Assembly (NCBI RefSeq): GCF_001500125.1
Contig: NZ_LQIV01000041.1
Location: 212,120-276,119, forward strand
Length of the DNA stretch: 64,000 nucleotides
Source: Mycobacterium sp. IS-1742
GTDB lineage: Bacteria; Actinomycetota; Actinomycetes; Mycobacteriales; Mycobacteriaceae
Direction: 5' to 3'
The notes under the pieces were generated by a model. It saw only the letters and a program-made list of their open reading frames with translations, made no database searches and was not told the origin of the DNA. The position numbers and the translations under genes were made by a program. Of the stretch, positions 41,411 through 49,397 are shown piece by piece (the stretch's first letter is position 1; each line of letters begins with the position of its first letter).

Positions 41411-41979
41411 CGCCCCGCGGTCATCAGGTCGGAGTCGACGGGGCGGTAACCGCCGCACACCAGCGACTCCGTCGCGTCCACCCGGATCTGCGGACAGTCC
41501 GCAGCCAACAGCGCATGCCTCTTGAAGGTCCGGGCGGCCGCGCTGAGCCGGTATCGGACCGGTTCGGCCCGCCCACCCAACACCTCGGACCGGCGCCCGC
41601 CCCACAGCACCACCTCGGCGCGTCCCGCCGTCATCACGCTGCGCACCTCGTCGCGGACACGTCCGTCCGACTCCGCCAGGTCCGCCGACACCGCCAGTCC
41701 GCCGAGGAGTTCGTCACCGGTTCTGCCGATGCCGGCTTCGAGCCGGTGACCCCGCACGCCCAGCACCTGCAGCGGGCGCAGATCGTCCGCGTCCAGCAAC
41801 CAGGCCTCGACCCGCCAACCGGCCATCGCCCGGTCGAACATCCACCCGCCGGCGAACCTCACCAGATCGGCGACATCGGTGCCCAGAACGTCGAGGCGGT
41901 ACTCCAGGCGGGTCGCCGTCGCGCCGGCCACGCGTGCCGGGCGGTTGGATTCGTCGAGCGGAAGGGACTGGGTCACCAC
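41407..41979 (-). CDS. Hypothetical protein downstream of a shared regulatory element
   Basis: 190-aa soluble protein, not recognised. Mixed alpha/beta composition, no signal peptide or membrane segment; a motif RLEYRLDVLGTDVADLVRFAGGWMFDRAMAGWRVEAWLL and a C-terminal CGGYRP are visible. GTG at 41979 has GGAG 6 nt upstream. The gene carries, 34 nt upstream, the AGCGTGACA-N14-TGTAAAG element shared with the P450/BVMO cluster genes, so it may belong to that regulon. It follows the FAD oxidase gene on the same strand and shares a CTAG stop overlap with DUF2631. Confidence 0.6.
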   Translation of the reverse strand: MVTQSLPLDESNRPARVAGATATRLEYRLDVLGTDVADLVRFAGGWMFDRAMAGWRVEAWLLDADDLRPLQVLGVRGHRLEAGIGRTGDELLGGLAVSADLAESDGRVRDEVRSVMTAGRAEVVLWGGRRSEVLGGRAEPVRYRLSAAARTFKRHALLAADCPQIRVDATESLVCGGYRPVDSDLMTAGR

Positions 41980-42012
41980 GGGCAGCTCCGTTCACCGTCG
42001 GATGATTGCCCC

Positions 42013-42042
42013 AGCGTGACATTATGAAGCGGATCTGTAAAG
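42013..42042. promoter_or_regulatory. Shared 30-bp element, copy 1 (AGCGTGACA-N14-TGTAAAG)
   Basis: AGCGTGACA (42013-42021), 14 nt, TGTAAAG (42036-42042). It lies in the 70-bp gap between the FAD oxidase stop (42050) and the hypothetical gene start (41979), so only the minus-strand gene can be driven from it. Same sequence and spacing as copies at 48806, 56679 and 60242. Confidence 0.7.
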
Positions 42043-42049
42043 TCTCGAT

Positions 42050-43405
42050 TCAGTTGCCGAACAGCACGGCGGGGTTGAGGTAGCCCGTCGGGTCGAGTGC
42101 GGACTTGATGGCGCGCATGGTCGCGATGTCGACCTCGGTGCGGGACATCGCGAGGAAGTCACGCTTGCGGGTGCCCACCCCGTGTTCGGAACTGACGTTG
42201 CCGCCCCGATCGTCGATCAGCGCCATCATCGCCGCGTAGAGATCGCGTTCGGCCTCGGGTGTACAGCGCAGGACGTTCAGGTGCAGATTGCCCTCGCCGA
42301 CGTGGCCGAACAGCACGGGGACGGCGTCCGCAGCGTGTCGCCGCACCAGTGCCGCAGCGTCGCCGGCGAACGCGTTGATCTGGGAAAGCGGAAGCGAGAC
42401 ATCGAATTTGAGCGGAGGTCCGAACAGGCCGACGACGTCGGCGACCGCCTCGCGCACCTGCCACAACCGGCCGGCCGCGGCGGCATCCACCCCCACCGCG
42501 GGCTCGCCGCACAGCGGGGCGTCGGCCAGCGCGTCGGCCAGCATCTCGGTCGGATCGACGTCGGCGGCCAGTTCCACCAGCAGCAGCCACTCGCCCTCGA
42601 CCGGCACCGGGGTGTCGAGGTGGTGGGCGGCCAGCGCGGCGGCACGGGCGTCGACGAGTTCGAGGGCGGCGATTCCCGACATGTCGCGGAAGGTACGGCC
42701 GGCCGACGCCAGCGCGTCGAGGTCGGAGAAACCGCAGAGCGCGGTGACGCGGTGGCGTGCGGGGGGATGCAGCCGCAGCTCCACCTCGGTGATGACGCCG
42801 AGCGTGCCCTCGGCGCCGACCAGCAGCGCGGCCAGGTCGTAGCCGGTGTTGTCACGCCGAACGTCGCTGTGCCGCACCAGGACCGATCCGTTCGGCAGCA
42901 CCACCTCCAGGCCGAGCACCTGCTCGCCCATGTTGCCGTAGCGCACGGTGCGCAGACCGCCGGCATTCGTCGAGGCCATCCCGCCGATCGTCGCGGTGTC
43001 CCGCGCGGCGAGGTCGACGCCGAAGACCAGACCCGCCGAGGCGGCCGCCCGCTGCACCGCCGCCAGCGTCGCCCCCGCTCCGGCGCGCATCCGTCGTTCG
43101 ATGTGGTCGACGTCGCCGAGGCGGGTCAGCCGCTCGGTGGACAGCAGCACGTCGCCGTGTTCGGGGACGGTGCCCGCGACCAGCGAGGTGCGACCGCCCT
43201 GCACCGTCACGCACCGACCGACCTCCCGGCAGGCCGTCAGCACCGCGGCCACCTCGTCGGTCGAGCCGGGCCGCACCAGCAGTGACCCGGTGCCGCGGTA
43301 GCGGCCGGTGTAGTCCACGCACCGACCGGCCAGGACGTCCGGGTCCGCGCTGACGTGGGCGGCGCCCACCAGTCCGGCCAGCCGGGCGGCCAGGTCGTGG
43401 GTCAT
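42050..43405 (-). CDS. FAD-binding oxidase/dehydrogenase (GlcD/D-lactate dehydrogenase type)
   Basis: 451-aa flavoenzyme of the VAO/PCMH family. FAD-binding part: VTVQGGRTSLVAGTVPEHGDVLLSTERL, and MASTNAGGLRTVRYGNMGEQVLGLEVVLPNG. C-terminal FAD-oxidase_C domain ending HLNVLRC and SSEHGVGTRKRDFLAMSRTEVDIATMRAIKSALDPTGYLNPAVLF. Acts on a 2-hydroxy acid such as glycolate, D-lactate or D-2-hydroxyglutarate; the exact one cannot be read. Start ATG at 43405 overlaps the WS/DGAT stop by 4 nt. Located upstream of the regulated hypothetical gene. Confidence 0.85.
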   Translation of the reverse strand: MTHDLAARLAGLVGAAHVSADPDVLAGRCVDYTGRYRGTGSLLVRPGSTDEVAAVLTACREVGRCVTVQGGRTSLVAGTVPEHGDVLLSTERLTRLGDVDHIERRMRAGAGATLAAVQRAAASAGLVFGVDLAARDTATIGGMASTNAGGLRTVRYGNMGEQVLGLEVVLPNGSVLVRHSDVRRDNTGYDLAALLVGAEGTLGVITEVELRLHPPARHRVTALCGFSDLDALASAGRTFRDMSGIAALELVDARAAALAAHHLDTPVPVEGEWLLLVELAADVDPTEMLADALADAPLCGEPAVGVDAAAAGRLWQVREAVADVVGLFGPPLKFDVSLPLSQINAFAGDAAALVRRHAADAVPVLFGHVGEGNLHLNVLRCTPEAERDLYAAMMALIDDRGGNVSSEHGVGTRKRDFLAMSRTEVDIATMRAIKSALDPTGYLNPAVLFGN

Positions 43406-44844
43406 GGGCGGGCGGCACCGGCCAGGGGCAGCGCGGCGGGCACGTCGGTCAGCGGCGCGCTGATGCCCGCTGCGGCGCGGATCTCGGCGAAGGACCGCAC
43501 CATCGCGTCGGTCGCCTCGTGCGGGTCGTCGAGGGTCTGGTCGTCGGTGAGCACCGAGATGCTCAACTGGTCGACGTAGCTCCACACGGTGATGTTCATC
43601 CCGCTGCCGACCACCAGCGGCCCGACCGAGTAGATCTCGTCGACGGACGCCCCGGCGACCAGCCCGAGCTCACGCGGTCCCGGCACATTGGAGATGGTCA
43701 GGTTCATGATCAGGCTCGAGTCACGCCGCCGCGCCTGGTGCCGGAAGACCGGCGGGACCACGCGGGGCGGCATGTAGTTGAGCCACGACGCGATGAGGGT
43801 GGGCCCGAGGAGATGGTGGTTCTCCTTGGCGATCCCGGTCGCCACCGACGTCAACCGCACCCGCTCGAGCGGATCGTCGACGTGCACCGGCAGCGACGGT
43901 GTCATATACGAGAACTCGTTGCCCGACAAACGATCCGGCGAGGTGTTGAACGCGATCGGCACCCCCGCGATCAGCGGGGCGTCGGCCCGTCCGTCGTATC
44001 GCAGCAGCAGCTCGCGCAGCGCGCCGGAGGCGGTCGCCAGCACGATGTCGTTGAGCGTGACGCCGAGGGTGCGGGCGAGGTGTTTGGCGTCGGCGAGCGC
44101 CAACGGCGCGGTGGCGAAGCGGCGGGCCGGGGTGACGACGTGGTTGAGGAATGTGCGCGGGGGTGCGAAGTTGCGGGCCAGATCCGGATGCGCGCCGCGC
44201 TCCCTGCCCCTGCGGTACACCTGCGACACGCCCGCCGCGGTGTCGCGCATAAGCGCGGGCAGCCGGCTGATCTGGCGGAGGTGGTCCTCACCGGCCGCGC
44301 GCAACAGCCGCCCCCGCGTGTGGGCAGGGTGCGGCGACCGATCGTCGCCGTCGGCCTCCGGGCCCCTCGGTGAGATGGCCCGGGACATCTGGTTCGCCGA
44401 CGCCACCCCATCGGCCAGGACGTGGTGCACCTTGTGCACGATCGCGATGCGATCGCCGGTCAACCCCTCGACGATGTACATCTCCCACAGCGGTTTCGAC
44501 CGGTCGAGCGGGGTGCTGGCGATGCGGCCGATCAGCTCGTCGAGTTCACGACGACCCCCCGGAGCGGCGATCTCGACATGGCGCAGGTGGTAATTAAAGT
44601 CGATGGTCGGGTTCTCCACCCACATCGGGTGGTGCAGGCGGCCCGGGATGTCCACCAGCTGCTGACGCAGCGGGCGCAGCGCCTGCAGTCGTGGCGCCGC
44701 CACCGTCCGCACGAGTTCCCGGCTGTACCCGCCGGACACCCCGGACACGTCGAGCACGCCTACCTTGAGCGTGTGCATGTGGATCTCGGGCGTCTCGCTG
44801 TAGAGCATCAACGCGTCGACGCCGTTGAGTCGCTTCACCGTCAC
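43402..44844 (-). CDS. Wax ester synthase/diacylglycerol acyltransferase (WS/DGAT)
   Basis: 480-aa acyltransferase for triacylglycerol or wax ester storage lipid. The active-site motif HHVLADG (His140, His141, Asp145) is complete. PLWEMYIVEGL, NDIVLATASGALRELLL and NLTISNVPGPRE are family blocks. GTG at 44844 gives MTVKRLNGVDALMLYSETP, typical of mycobacterial Tgs proteins; a GTG two codons later is possible. Long upstream open frame is not coding. Translationally coupled to the FAD oxidase gene. Confidence 0.9.
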   Translation of the reverse strand: MTVKRLNGVDALMLYSETPEIHMHTLKVGVLDVSGVSGGYSRELVRTVAAPRLQALRPLRQQLVDIPGRLHHPMWVENPTIDFNYHLRHVEIAAPGGRRELDELIGRIASTPLDRSKPLWEMYIVEGLTGDRIAIVHKVHHVLADGVASANQMSRAISPRGPEADGDDRSPHPAHTRGRLLRAAGEDHLRQISRLPALMRDTAAGVSQVYRRGRERGAHPDLARNFAPPRTFLNHVVTPARRFATAPLALADAKHLARTLGVTLNDIVLATASGALRELLLRYDGRADAPLIAGVPIAFNTSPDRLSGNEFSYMTPSLPVHVDDPLERVRLTSVATGIAKENHHLLGPTLIASWLNYMPPRVVPPVFRHQARRRDSSLIMNLTISNVPGPRELGLVAGASVDEIYSVGPLVVGSGMNITVWSYVDQLSISVLTDDQTLDDPHEATDAMVRSFAEIRAAAGISAPLTDVPAALPLAGAARP

Positions 44845-44991
44845 CCCGTTCGTCGCCCGTCCACTGTCACTGTGCCCAACCCGCGCGCGTCCCACACACT
44901 GTGTCACGTCAGCAGGCGTGCCGGGGTCTCGCGGTGCCCGAGGATCGCGGGGTAGGTTGTCGGTCCACCGGACAACCGCCCGAGGAGCGCG

Positions 44992-45678
44992 ATGACACTC
45001 ACCGCCGGACGCGGCCCGCTCAGCGCCGACCCCTCCGGATGGTTCATCCCTGCCCTGCCCGACGGCGCGGTCTTCGCCGAACCGCATCCACGGCGCGTCG
45101 TGGCGGTGGCCGGGGGCCGGACGGTGATCGACACCGAGGACGTGGTCCTGGTGCACCGGCGCGGCCATCCACTCAGCTACGCCTTCCGGCCCGATGCCGT
45201 CGGGGAGCTGCCCTCCACGCCCGCGACCGAGGCGCCCGGCTACGTGTATGTGCCGTGGGATGCGGTGGACGGCTGGTTCGAGGAGGGACGCGAACTGGTC
45301 CACTACCCTCCGAACCCCTACCACCGGGTGGACTGCCGGCGTTCGGGCCGCCTGCTGCGCGTCATCGTCGGGGGCGCCGTGCTCGTGGACACCTCGGACA
45401 CCGTGGCGGTGTTCGAGACGGCGCTGGCGCCGGTGCTCTACGTCGCTCCGGCGCATGTGCGCGTCGACCTGCTCCGGCCGAGCACGACGACCAGCTACTG
45501 CAACTACAAGGGCTGGGCGTCCTACTGGTCGGCGGTGGTCGACGGCACGGTCGTCGACGACGTCGCCTGGTCGTACGGCGAGCCGTTCGACGAAACCCGC
45601 GCCATCGCCGGGTTTCTCGCCTTCGATCCGCAGCGCGCCGACGTGTCGGCCGAACTGCCGCTCAGCGCTGCGCGATGA
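44992..45678 (+). CDS. DUF427 protein, two tandem repeats
   Basis: 228-aa protein with two DUF427 units: one containing RRVVAVAGGRTVIDTEDVVLVHRRGHPLSYAFRPDAV, the second LLRVIVGGAVLVDTSDTVAVFETALAPVLYVAPAHVRVDLLRPSTTTSYCNYKGWASYWS. The second contains the family-typical T-x-C-x-Y-K-G-x-x-x-Y-W block. DUF427 is common in actinobacteria and has no established activity. ATG at 44992. Divergent from the WS/DGAT gene, with ACACTGTGT in between (44896-44904). Its 3' end overlaps the convergent LLM gene by 17 nt. Confidence 0.82.
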   Translation: MTLTAGRGPLSADPSGWFIPALPDGAVFAEPHPRRVVAVAGGRTVIDTEDVVLVHRRGHPLSYAFRPDAVGELPSTPATEAPGYVYVPWDAVDGWFEEGRELVHYPPNPYHRVDCRRSGRLLRVIVGGAVLVDTSDTVAVFETALAPVLYVAPAHVRVDLLRPSTTTSYCNYKGWASYWSAVVDGTVVDDVAWSYGEPFDETRAIAGFLAFDPQRADVSAELPLSAAR

Positions 45679-46588
45679 CCTGCGCGCCGAATCGCTCGAT
45701 CGCCTCCCGCGCATGGGCGAGGCTGTCGCCGGGAATGGCGACCTGGATCCAGGTGACGCCGAGACGCTCGAGTGCCGCCACGCCCTCGAGGTAGCGGTCG
45801 GGTTCGAAGTCGTCGCTGCCCGGATCGCCGCCGCCGAGGTTGGTGAACGTGACGTCCACCGTGGCCGGGTCGCGACCCGCGTCATCGCACCGGCGGCGCA
45901 GATCGTCGATGGCCTCGCCGAGTCGCTCCACCGAATCGAGGGCCGCGGTGCGGGCGGTCTGCGCCAGCACGGCGGGCGCCGGGAAGGGACACCACCCGTC
46001 GCCGAACGTCACGGCCCGGTCGCGCGCCGCGGCGGTGTTGCCGCCGATCCAGATCGGCGGGTGCGGCGCGCTCAGCGGCCGGGGATGGGCGGTGATGCCT
46101 TTGGCGGTGAAGTGGCGACCCTCGAACGACACGTCGTCGGATGTCCAGACCGCGCGGATCAATGACAACGCCTCGGTGAACAGGTCGGTGCGTTCGTCGT
46201 AGTCGACTCCGAGCGCGGCGAATTCGCGTTTGAGGTAGCCCACGCCGACCGCGAGCGTGAACCGCCCGCCGGACAACAGGTCCAGCGTCGCACCGGATTT
46301 CGCCACCACGAACGGGTTGCGGTACGGCAGCACCACGATGTTGGGGATCAGGCGCAGCGTGGTCGTGCGGGCCGCCGCGTAACCCATCGCGACGAAGGGG
46401 TCGAGCGCGTCGTGACCGCCGGCGTCGAGCCAGCGCTGGCTGGGCGCCGGGTGATCGGTGAACCCGAACCCGGCGAATCCGGCGGCCTCGGCCGCCACGG
46501 CGACCGCGGCCACCCCGTCGCCGGTGACCAGTTCGGGGTTGTACGGATGGGTGTGCATGGGGTGGGTGATGGTGAACTGCATGCTCAT
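45662..46588 (-). CDS. LLM-class (luciferase-like) oxidoreductase, likely F420-dependent
   Basis: 308-aa TIM-barrel flavin/F420 enzyme. FGFTDHPAPSQRWLDAGGHDALDPFVAMGYAA, GRFTLAVGVGYLKREFAALG and PHPPIWIGGNTAAARDRAV are typical LLM blocks. ATG at 46588 has GAGGAG 11 nt upstream; ATG at 46582 is the alternative. It is divergent from a second LLM gene at 46710, with a palindrome between them. The natural substrate is unknown; many mycobacterial LLM enzymes reduce or oxidise carbonyl or enone groups. Confidence 0.85.
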   Translation of the reverse strand: MSMQFTITHPMHTHPYNPELVTGDGVAAVAVAAEAAGFAGFGFTDHPAPSQRWLDAGGHDALDPFVAMGYAAARTTTLRLIPNIVVLPYRNPFVVAKSGATLDLLSGGRFTLAVGVGYLKREFAALGVDYDERTDLFTEALSLIRAVWTSDDVSFEGRHFTAKGITAHPRPLSAPHPPIWIGGNTAAARDRAVTFGDGWCPFPAPAVLAQTARTAALDSVERLGEAIDDLRRRCDDAGRDPATVDVTFTNLGGGDPGSDDFEPDRYLEGVAALERLGVTWIQVAIPGDSLAHAREAIERFGAQVIAQR

Positions 46589-46649
46589 CGAAGGGTGCGC
46601 TCCTCGCTCCTGGGGCAGACCGCCGGTGTCGTTGTGCCGGCCCGGCCAT

Positions 46650-46664
46650 GAGAATACGATTCTC
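46650..46664. promoter_or_regulatory. 15-bp palindrome GAGAAT-ACG-ATTCTC between divergent LLM genes
   Basis: Perfect 6-3-6 inverted repeat, 62 nt from the minus-strand start (46588) and 46 nt from the plus-strand start (46710). Position and symmetry suggest a dimeric repressor site shared by both LLM genes. It differs from the TGACA-N14-TGTAA element. Confidence 0.55.
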
Positions 46665-46709
46665 CGTGACGGCGAAGCCCACTTTCGCCGAGGTGGGAGT
46701 GTGCCGGTC

Positions 46710-47642
46710 ATGTCGGATCTCGACGTCGGTGTCTACGTGCCCCAGATCGGGTTCACCTACGAGGACATGCTGCACCGGGCGGCGCGCTGCGAGGCCGCCG
46801 GCATCGGATCGCTGTGGCTGTACGACCACCTCTACGGACCGGGCGCGCCGGAATACCCGTCGATGGAGGCCTGGACGCTGGCGACGGCGCTGCTCGCCCG
46901 CACGGATCGACTGCGCGTCGGACACATGGTGCTGTGCAACCAGTTCCGGCACCCGGCCCTGCTCGCGAAGATGGCCACCACCCTCGATCACATCTCGGCC
47001 GGACGGTTCCAGTTCGGCATCGGCAGCGGATCGATCGAGGACGAACACCGGCGGGCGGGCCTGGACTGGGGCTCGTTCGCCGAGCGGTCCGAACGGCTCG
47101 CCGAGACGCTGGACGTCGTCACGCAGGCGTTCGATGCGGGCCGGATCACCCTGCGGGGCAGACATTGTCGTGTCCTGGACATGCCGGTGACGCCCAGCCC
47201 CGCCGACGGCGCCCGGCCGCCGATCGTCGTGGGCGGAGTCGGCGAGAAGTACACCCTGCCGCTGGTCGCGCGCTACGCCGATGTGTGGAACGTGCCGACG
47301 TACGCACTCGGCGACCTGCGGCACAAGGCCGAGGTGCTGCGCGGCATCTGCGCCGACGTCGGCCGCGACCCCGACACCATCGTCATGTCCGTCGAGGTGG
47401 TGATGGCGCTCGCCCCGGATGACGCGTCGCTTCCCGAGGTGCGTCGGGTCGCCGAGAAGCGGTTCGGTGGGCCGGGTTTCGGCCTGCACGACGGCGGCCT
47501 GATCGGCACCGCACCGGCGATCGTCGACCGGCTGCACGAACTCGCGGACCTCGGCTTCCGCCAGGTGGTGCTGTTCACCCACGACCGGGCCTCCGACCGG
47601 ACGCTCGACCTGCTGGCCGAGCAGGTGATCGCGCGGCTGTGA
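46710..47642 (+). CDS. LLM-class (luciferase-like) oxidoreductase
   Basis: 310-aa member of the same superfamily as the divergent gene but a different subgroup. DVGVYVPQIGFTYEDMLHRAARCEAAGIGSLWLYDHLYGPG opens the barrel; GRFQFGIGSGSIEDEHRRAGLDWGSFAERSERLAETLDVV and PPIVVGGVGEKYTLPLVARYAD follow. ATG at 46710 (MSDLDVGVYVP). F420 use is inferred from the genus. It ends 2 nt before the convergent acyl-CoA dehydrogenase stop. The palindrome upstream may regulate it. Confidence 0.85.
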   Translation: MSDLDVGVYVPQIGFTYEDMLHRAARCEAAGIGSLWLYDHLYGPGAPEYPSMEAWTLATALLARTDRLRVGHMVLCNQFRHPALLAKMATTLDHISAGRFQFGIGSGSIEDEHRRAGLDWGSFAERSERLAETLDVVTQAFDAGRITLRGRHCRVLDMPVTPSPADGARPPIVVGGVGEKYTLPLVARYADVWNVPTYALGDLRHKAEVLRGICADVGRDPDTIVMSVEVVMALAPDDASLPEVRRVAEKRFGGPGFGLHDGGLIGTAPAIVDRLHELADLGFRQVVLFTHDRASDRTLDLLAEQVIARL

Positions 47643-47644
47643 GG

Positions 47645-48799
47645 TCAGCGGCGCGGCGAGTAGTGGGGTCGACCGAGATCGAGCGCGTGCTGGGCGATCA
47701 TATTGCGGAACACCTCGAGCGTGCCGCCGTAGATGCCGGTGGGTCCGGCGAGCCGGAAGACGTATTCGGCTCCCCCGCCCGCCGCGGACCCCGCCGCGCC
47801 CGGCGGTAATGCACCGGCCTGGCCCGAGATGTCCATCAGATCCGGGGACACCTCTCGCATCGTCTGGGCGATCGCCACCCGGCCGAACATCTCGGGTGTG
47901 CTCATGGCCGCCTCCATGCGGGCGATGCCGCGGCCCAACCGGTACGCCACGGACGCGTCGGAGGGGTCGACGGTGGCCGCGACACCGTCCACCGCCTCGG
48001 CCATCAGCGTGATGTGCTCGGTCATGACCGCGATCTTCTGGAGGCCGTCGGTGTCGCGCTCCACCGTGCCGTGTTCGACGTCCAGGGCCCCCCTGAGCAC
48101 GGACCACCCTGCGTTCACGTCGCCGACGCGGTACCGGTCGCTGATCCGGACGTCGCTGTAGTAGGTGATGTTCGTCCGGTCGCCGTCGACGGTGCGCAGA
48201 GCCTGGATCTCGACGCCCGGGGCGTCGAGCGGAACGAGGAACATGGTGAGGCTGCGGTGTTTCGGCGCCGTCGGGTCGGTGTTGGTGATCAGGAAGACGT
48301 AGTGCGCGTTGTGGGCGTTGGAGGTGAACATCTTCGAGCCGTCGATGACCCATCCGTCCGCGTCCCGCACGGCCCTCGTCTTGCAGGTCGCCACGTCCGA
48401 GCCGCCCTCGGGTTCGGTGTAGCCCAGGCACAACCGCAGACGGCCGGACAGCACGCCGGGCAGCACCTCGTCCCGCAGCTCCGGCGAGGCGAACCGTTCG
48501 ACCGTGTGCGCCACCATCGCGGTGGTCCCCCAGTGGAACCAGGGGGTGTGCGCCCGGCCGATCTCCAGCTCCCAGATCCGCCTGCGCACCGCCGTGAACC
48601 CGCCGTCAGCCTCGCCCCGGTAGTCCGCGGCGAGATAACCCGCCTCACCCAGCGCCAGGTGCACCCCCTCGTCGAAGTTCTCGCCGGTTTCCCGGTCACG
48701 CGCGAGCACCTCGTCGGTCACGACGGCGCTCAGGAACTCCCGGAGTTCACGCTGGAAGGCGCGATCCTCCCCGGACAGTTCGACAACGGAGAAGTCCAT
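47645..48799 (-). CDS. Acyl-CoA dehydrogenase (FadE type)
   Basis: 384-aa flavoprotein that introduces the alpha-beta double bond in beta-oxidation. LCLGYTEPEGGSDVATCKTRAVRDADGWVIDGSKMFTSNA is the FAD/substrate block and GPTGIYGGTLEVFRNMIAQHALDLGRP the C-terminal block. ATG at 48799 starts MDFSVVELSGEDRAF; no spaced ribosome-binding site exists and the shared element ends 6 nt upstream, predicting a leaderless message. Divergent from the SRPBCC gene. Probably handles acyl-CoA products of the neighbouring ring-opening pathway. Confidence 0.88.
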   Translation of the reverse strand: MDFSVVELSGEDRAFQRELREFLSAVVTDEVLARDRETGENFDEGVHLALGEAGYLAADYRGEADGGFTAVRRRIWELEIGRAHTPWFHWGTTAMVAHTVERFASPELRDEVLPGVLSGRLRLCLGYTEPEGGSDVATCKTRAVRDADGWVIDGSKMFTSNAHNAHYVFLITNTDPTAPKHRSLTMFLVPLDAPGVEIQALRTVDGDRTNITYYSDVRISDRYRVGDVNAGWSVLRGALDVEHGTVERDTDGLQKIAVMTEHITLMAEAVDGVAATVDPSDASVAYRLGRGIARMEAAMSTPEMFGRVAIAQTMREVSPDLMDISGQAGALPPGAAGSAAGGGAEYVFRLAGPTGIYGGTLEVFRNMIAQHALDLGRPHYSPRR

Positions 48800-48805
48800 C
48801 TCCGA

Positions 48806-48835
48806 AGCGTGACATTCGCTCAGCATTCTGTAAAG
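48806..48835. promoter_or_regulatory. Shared 30-bp element, copy 2 (AGCGTGACA-N14-TGTAAAG)
   Basis: AGCGTGACA (48806-48814), 14 nt, TGTAAAG (48829-48835), between the divergent acyl-CoA dehydrogenase (6 nt away) and SRPBCC gene (46 nt away). On the minus strand TTTACA-N17-CACGCT reads as a promoter placed for a leaderless start at 48799. Confidence 0.72.
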
Positions 48836-48881
48836 GTGAACCCACTGCGCCGGTGTGGGCGCCGCACAGGGAGGCAGGCCG

Positions 48882-49397
48882 TTGGGCATCGTCACCACCA
48901 GTTCGGACACCGCGTACGGCCATGCGCCGGAGGTGATCTACGACTTCGTCACCAACCCCGCGAACTGGACGAAGACCTACCCCGGCAGCAGCTACGTCGG
49001 CCGGCTCGAGAACCTCCCCCTTCAGGTCGGCGACACCTGGGAGGAGGGCGGACCCGACAGCGACCGCATCTTCACCTGGCAGCTGGCCATCGCCGTCCGT
49101 CCGCGCCAGTGGGTGTTCACCTCGGTCGGGCGCCTCGGCCACAACCGCGACGGCAACGGCGGGATGGACGGCCGGATCACCGTCGAGTACCAGTTCTCCC
49201 GCCCCGGTGTGGACGTCACGCTGTTCCGCCGGACGATGACCATCGAGGCGCCGAAGGACGCCCCGATGCCGGACGGCTTCTTCCGGATCGTCAACCCCGC
49301 CAACATCGACCGCTACCACGCCGCGGTCGCGCGCGAACTCAGCGGTGCAACGCCCGCCGCAGGGCCGCCCCCTGGAGTGCGAACAGCTGCCGGCTGA
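48882..49397 (+). CDS. SRPBCC (START/Bet v1-like) lipid-binding domain protein
   Basis: 171-aa protein of the SRPBCC fold: YGHAPEVIYDFVTNPANWTKTYPGSSYV at the N-terminus, RPRQWVFTSVGRL in the middle, DVTLFRRTMTIEAP near the end. Such domains bind hydrophobic ligands such as steroids and polyketides, or act as cyclases. TTG at 48882 follows GGGAGG by 8 nt and is preferred; an in-frame GTG at 48855 lacks one. Divergent from the acyl-CoA dehydrogenase across a shared element. The 3' end overlaps the esterase gene by 59 nt. Confidence 0.75.
   Translation: MGIVTTSSDTAYGHAPEVIYDFVTNPANWTKTYPGSSYVGRLENLPLQVGDTWEEGGPDSDRIFTWQLAIAVRPRQWVFTSVGRLGHNRDGNGGMDGRITVEYQFSRPGVDVTLFRRTMTIEAPKDAPMPDGFFRIVNPANIDRYHAAVARELSGATPAAGPPPGVRTAAG

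Noticed and set aside
44896..44904. ACACTGTGT palindrome between WS/DGAT and DUF427 genes
   Set aside because: Nine bases are too short to support a site without a regulator gene nearby or a second copy.
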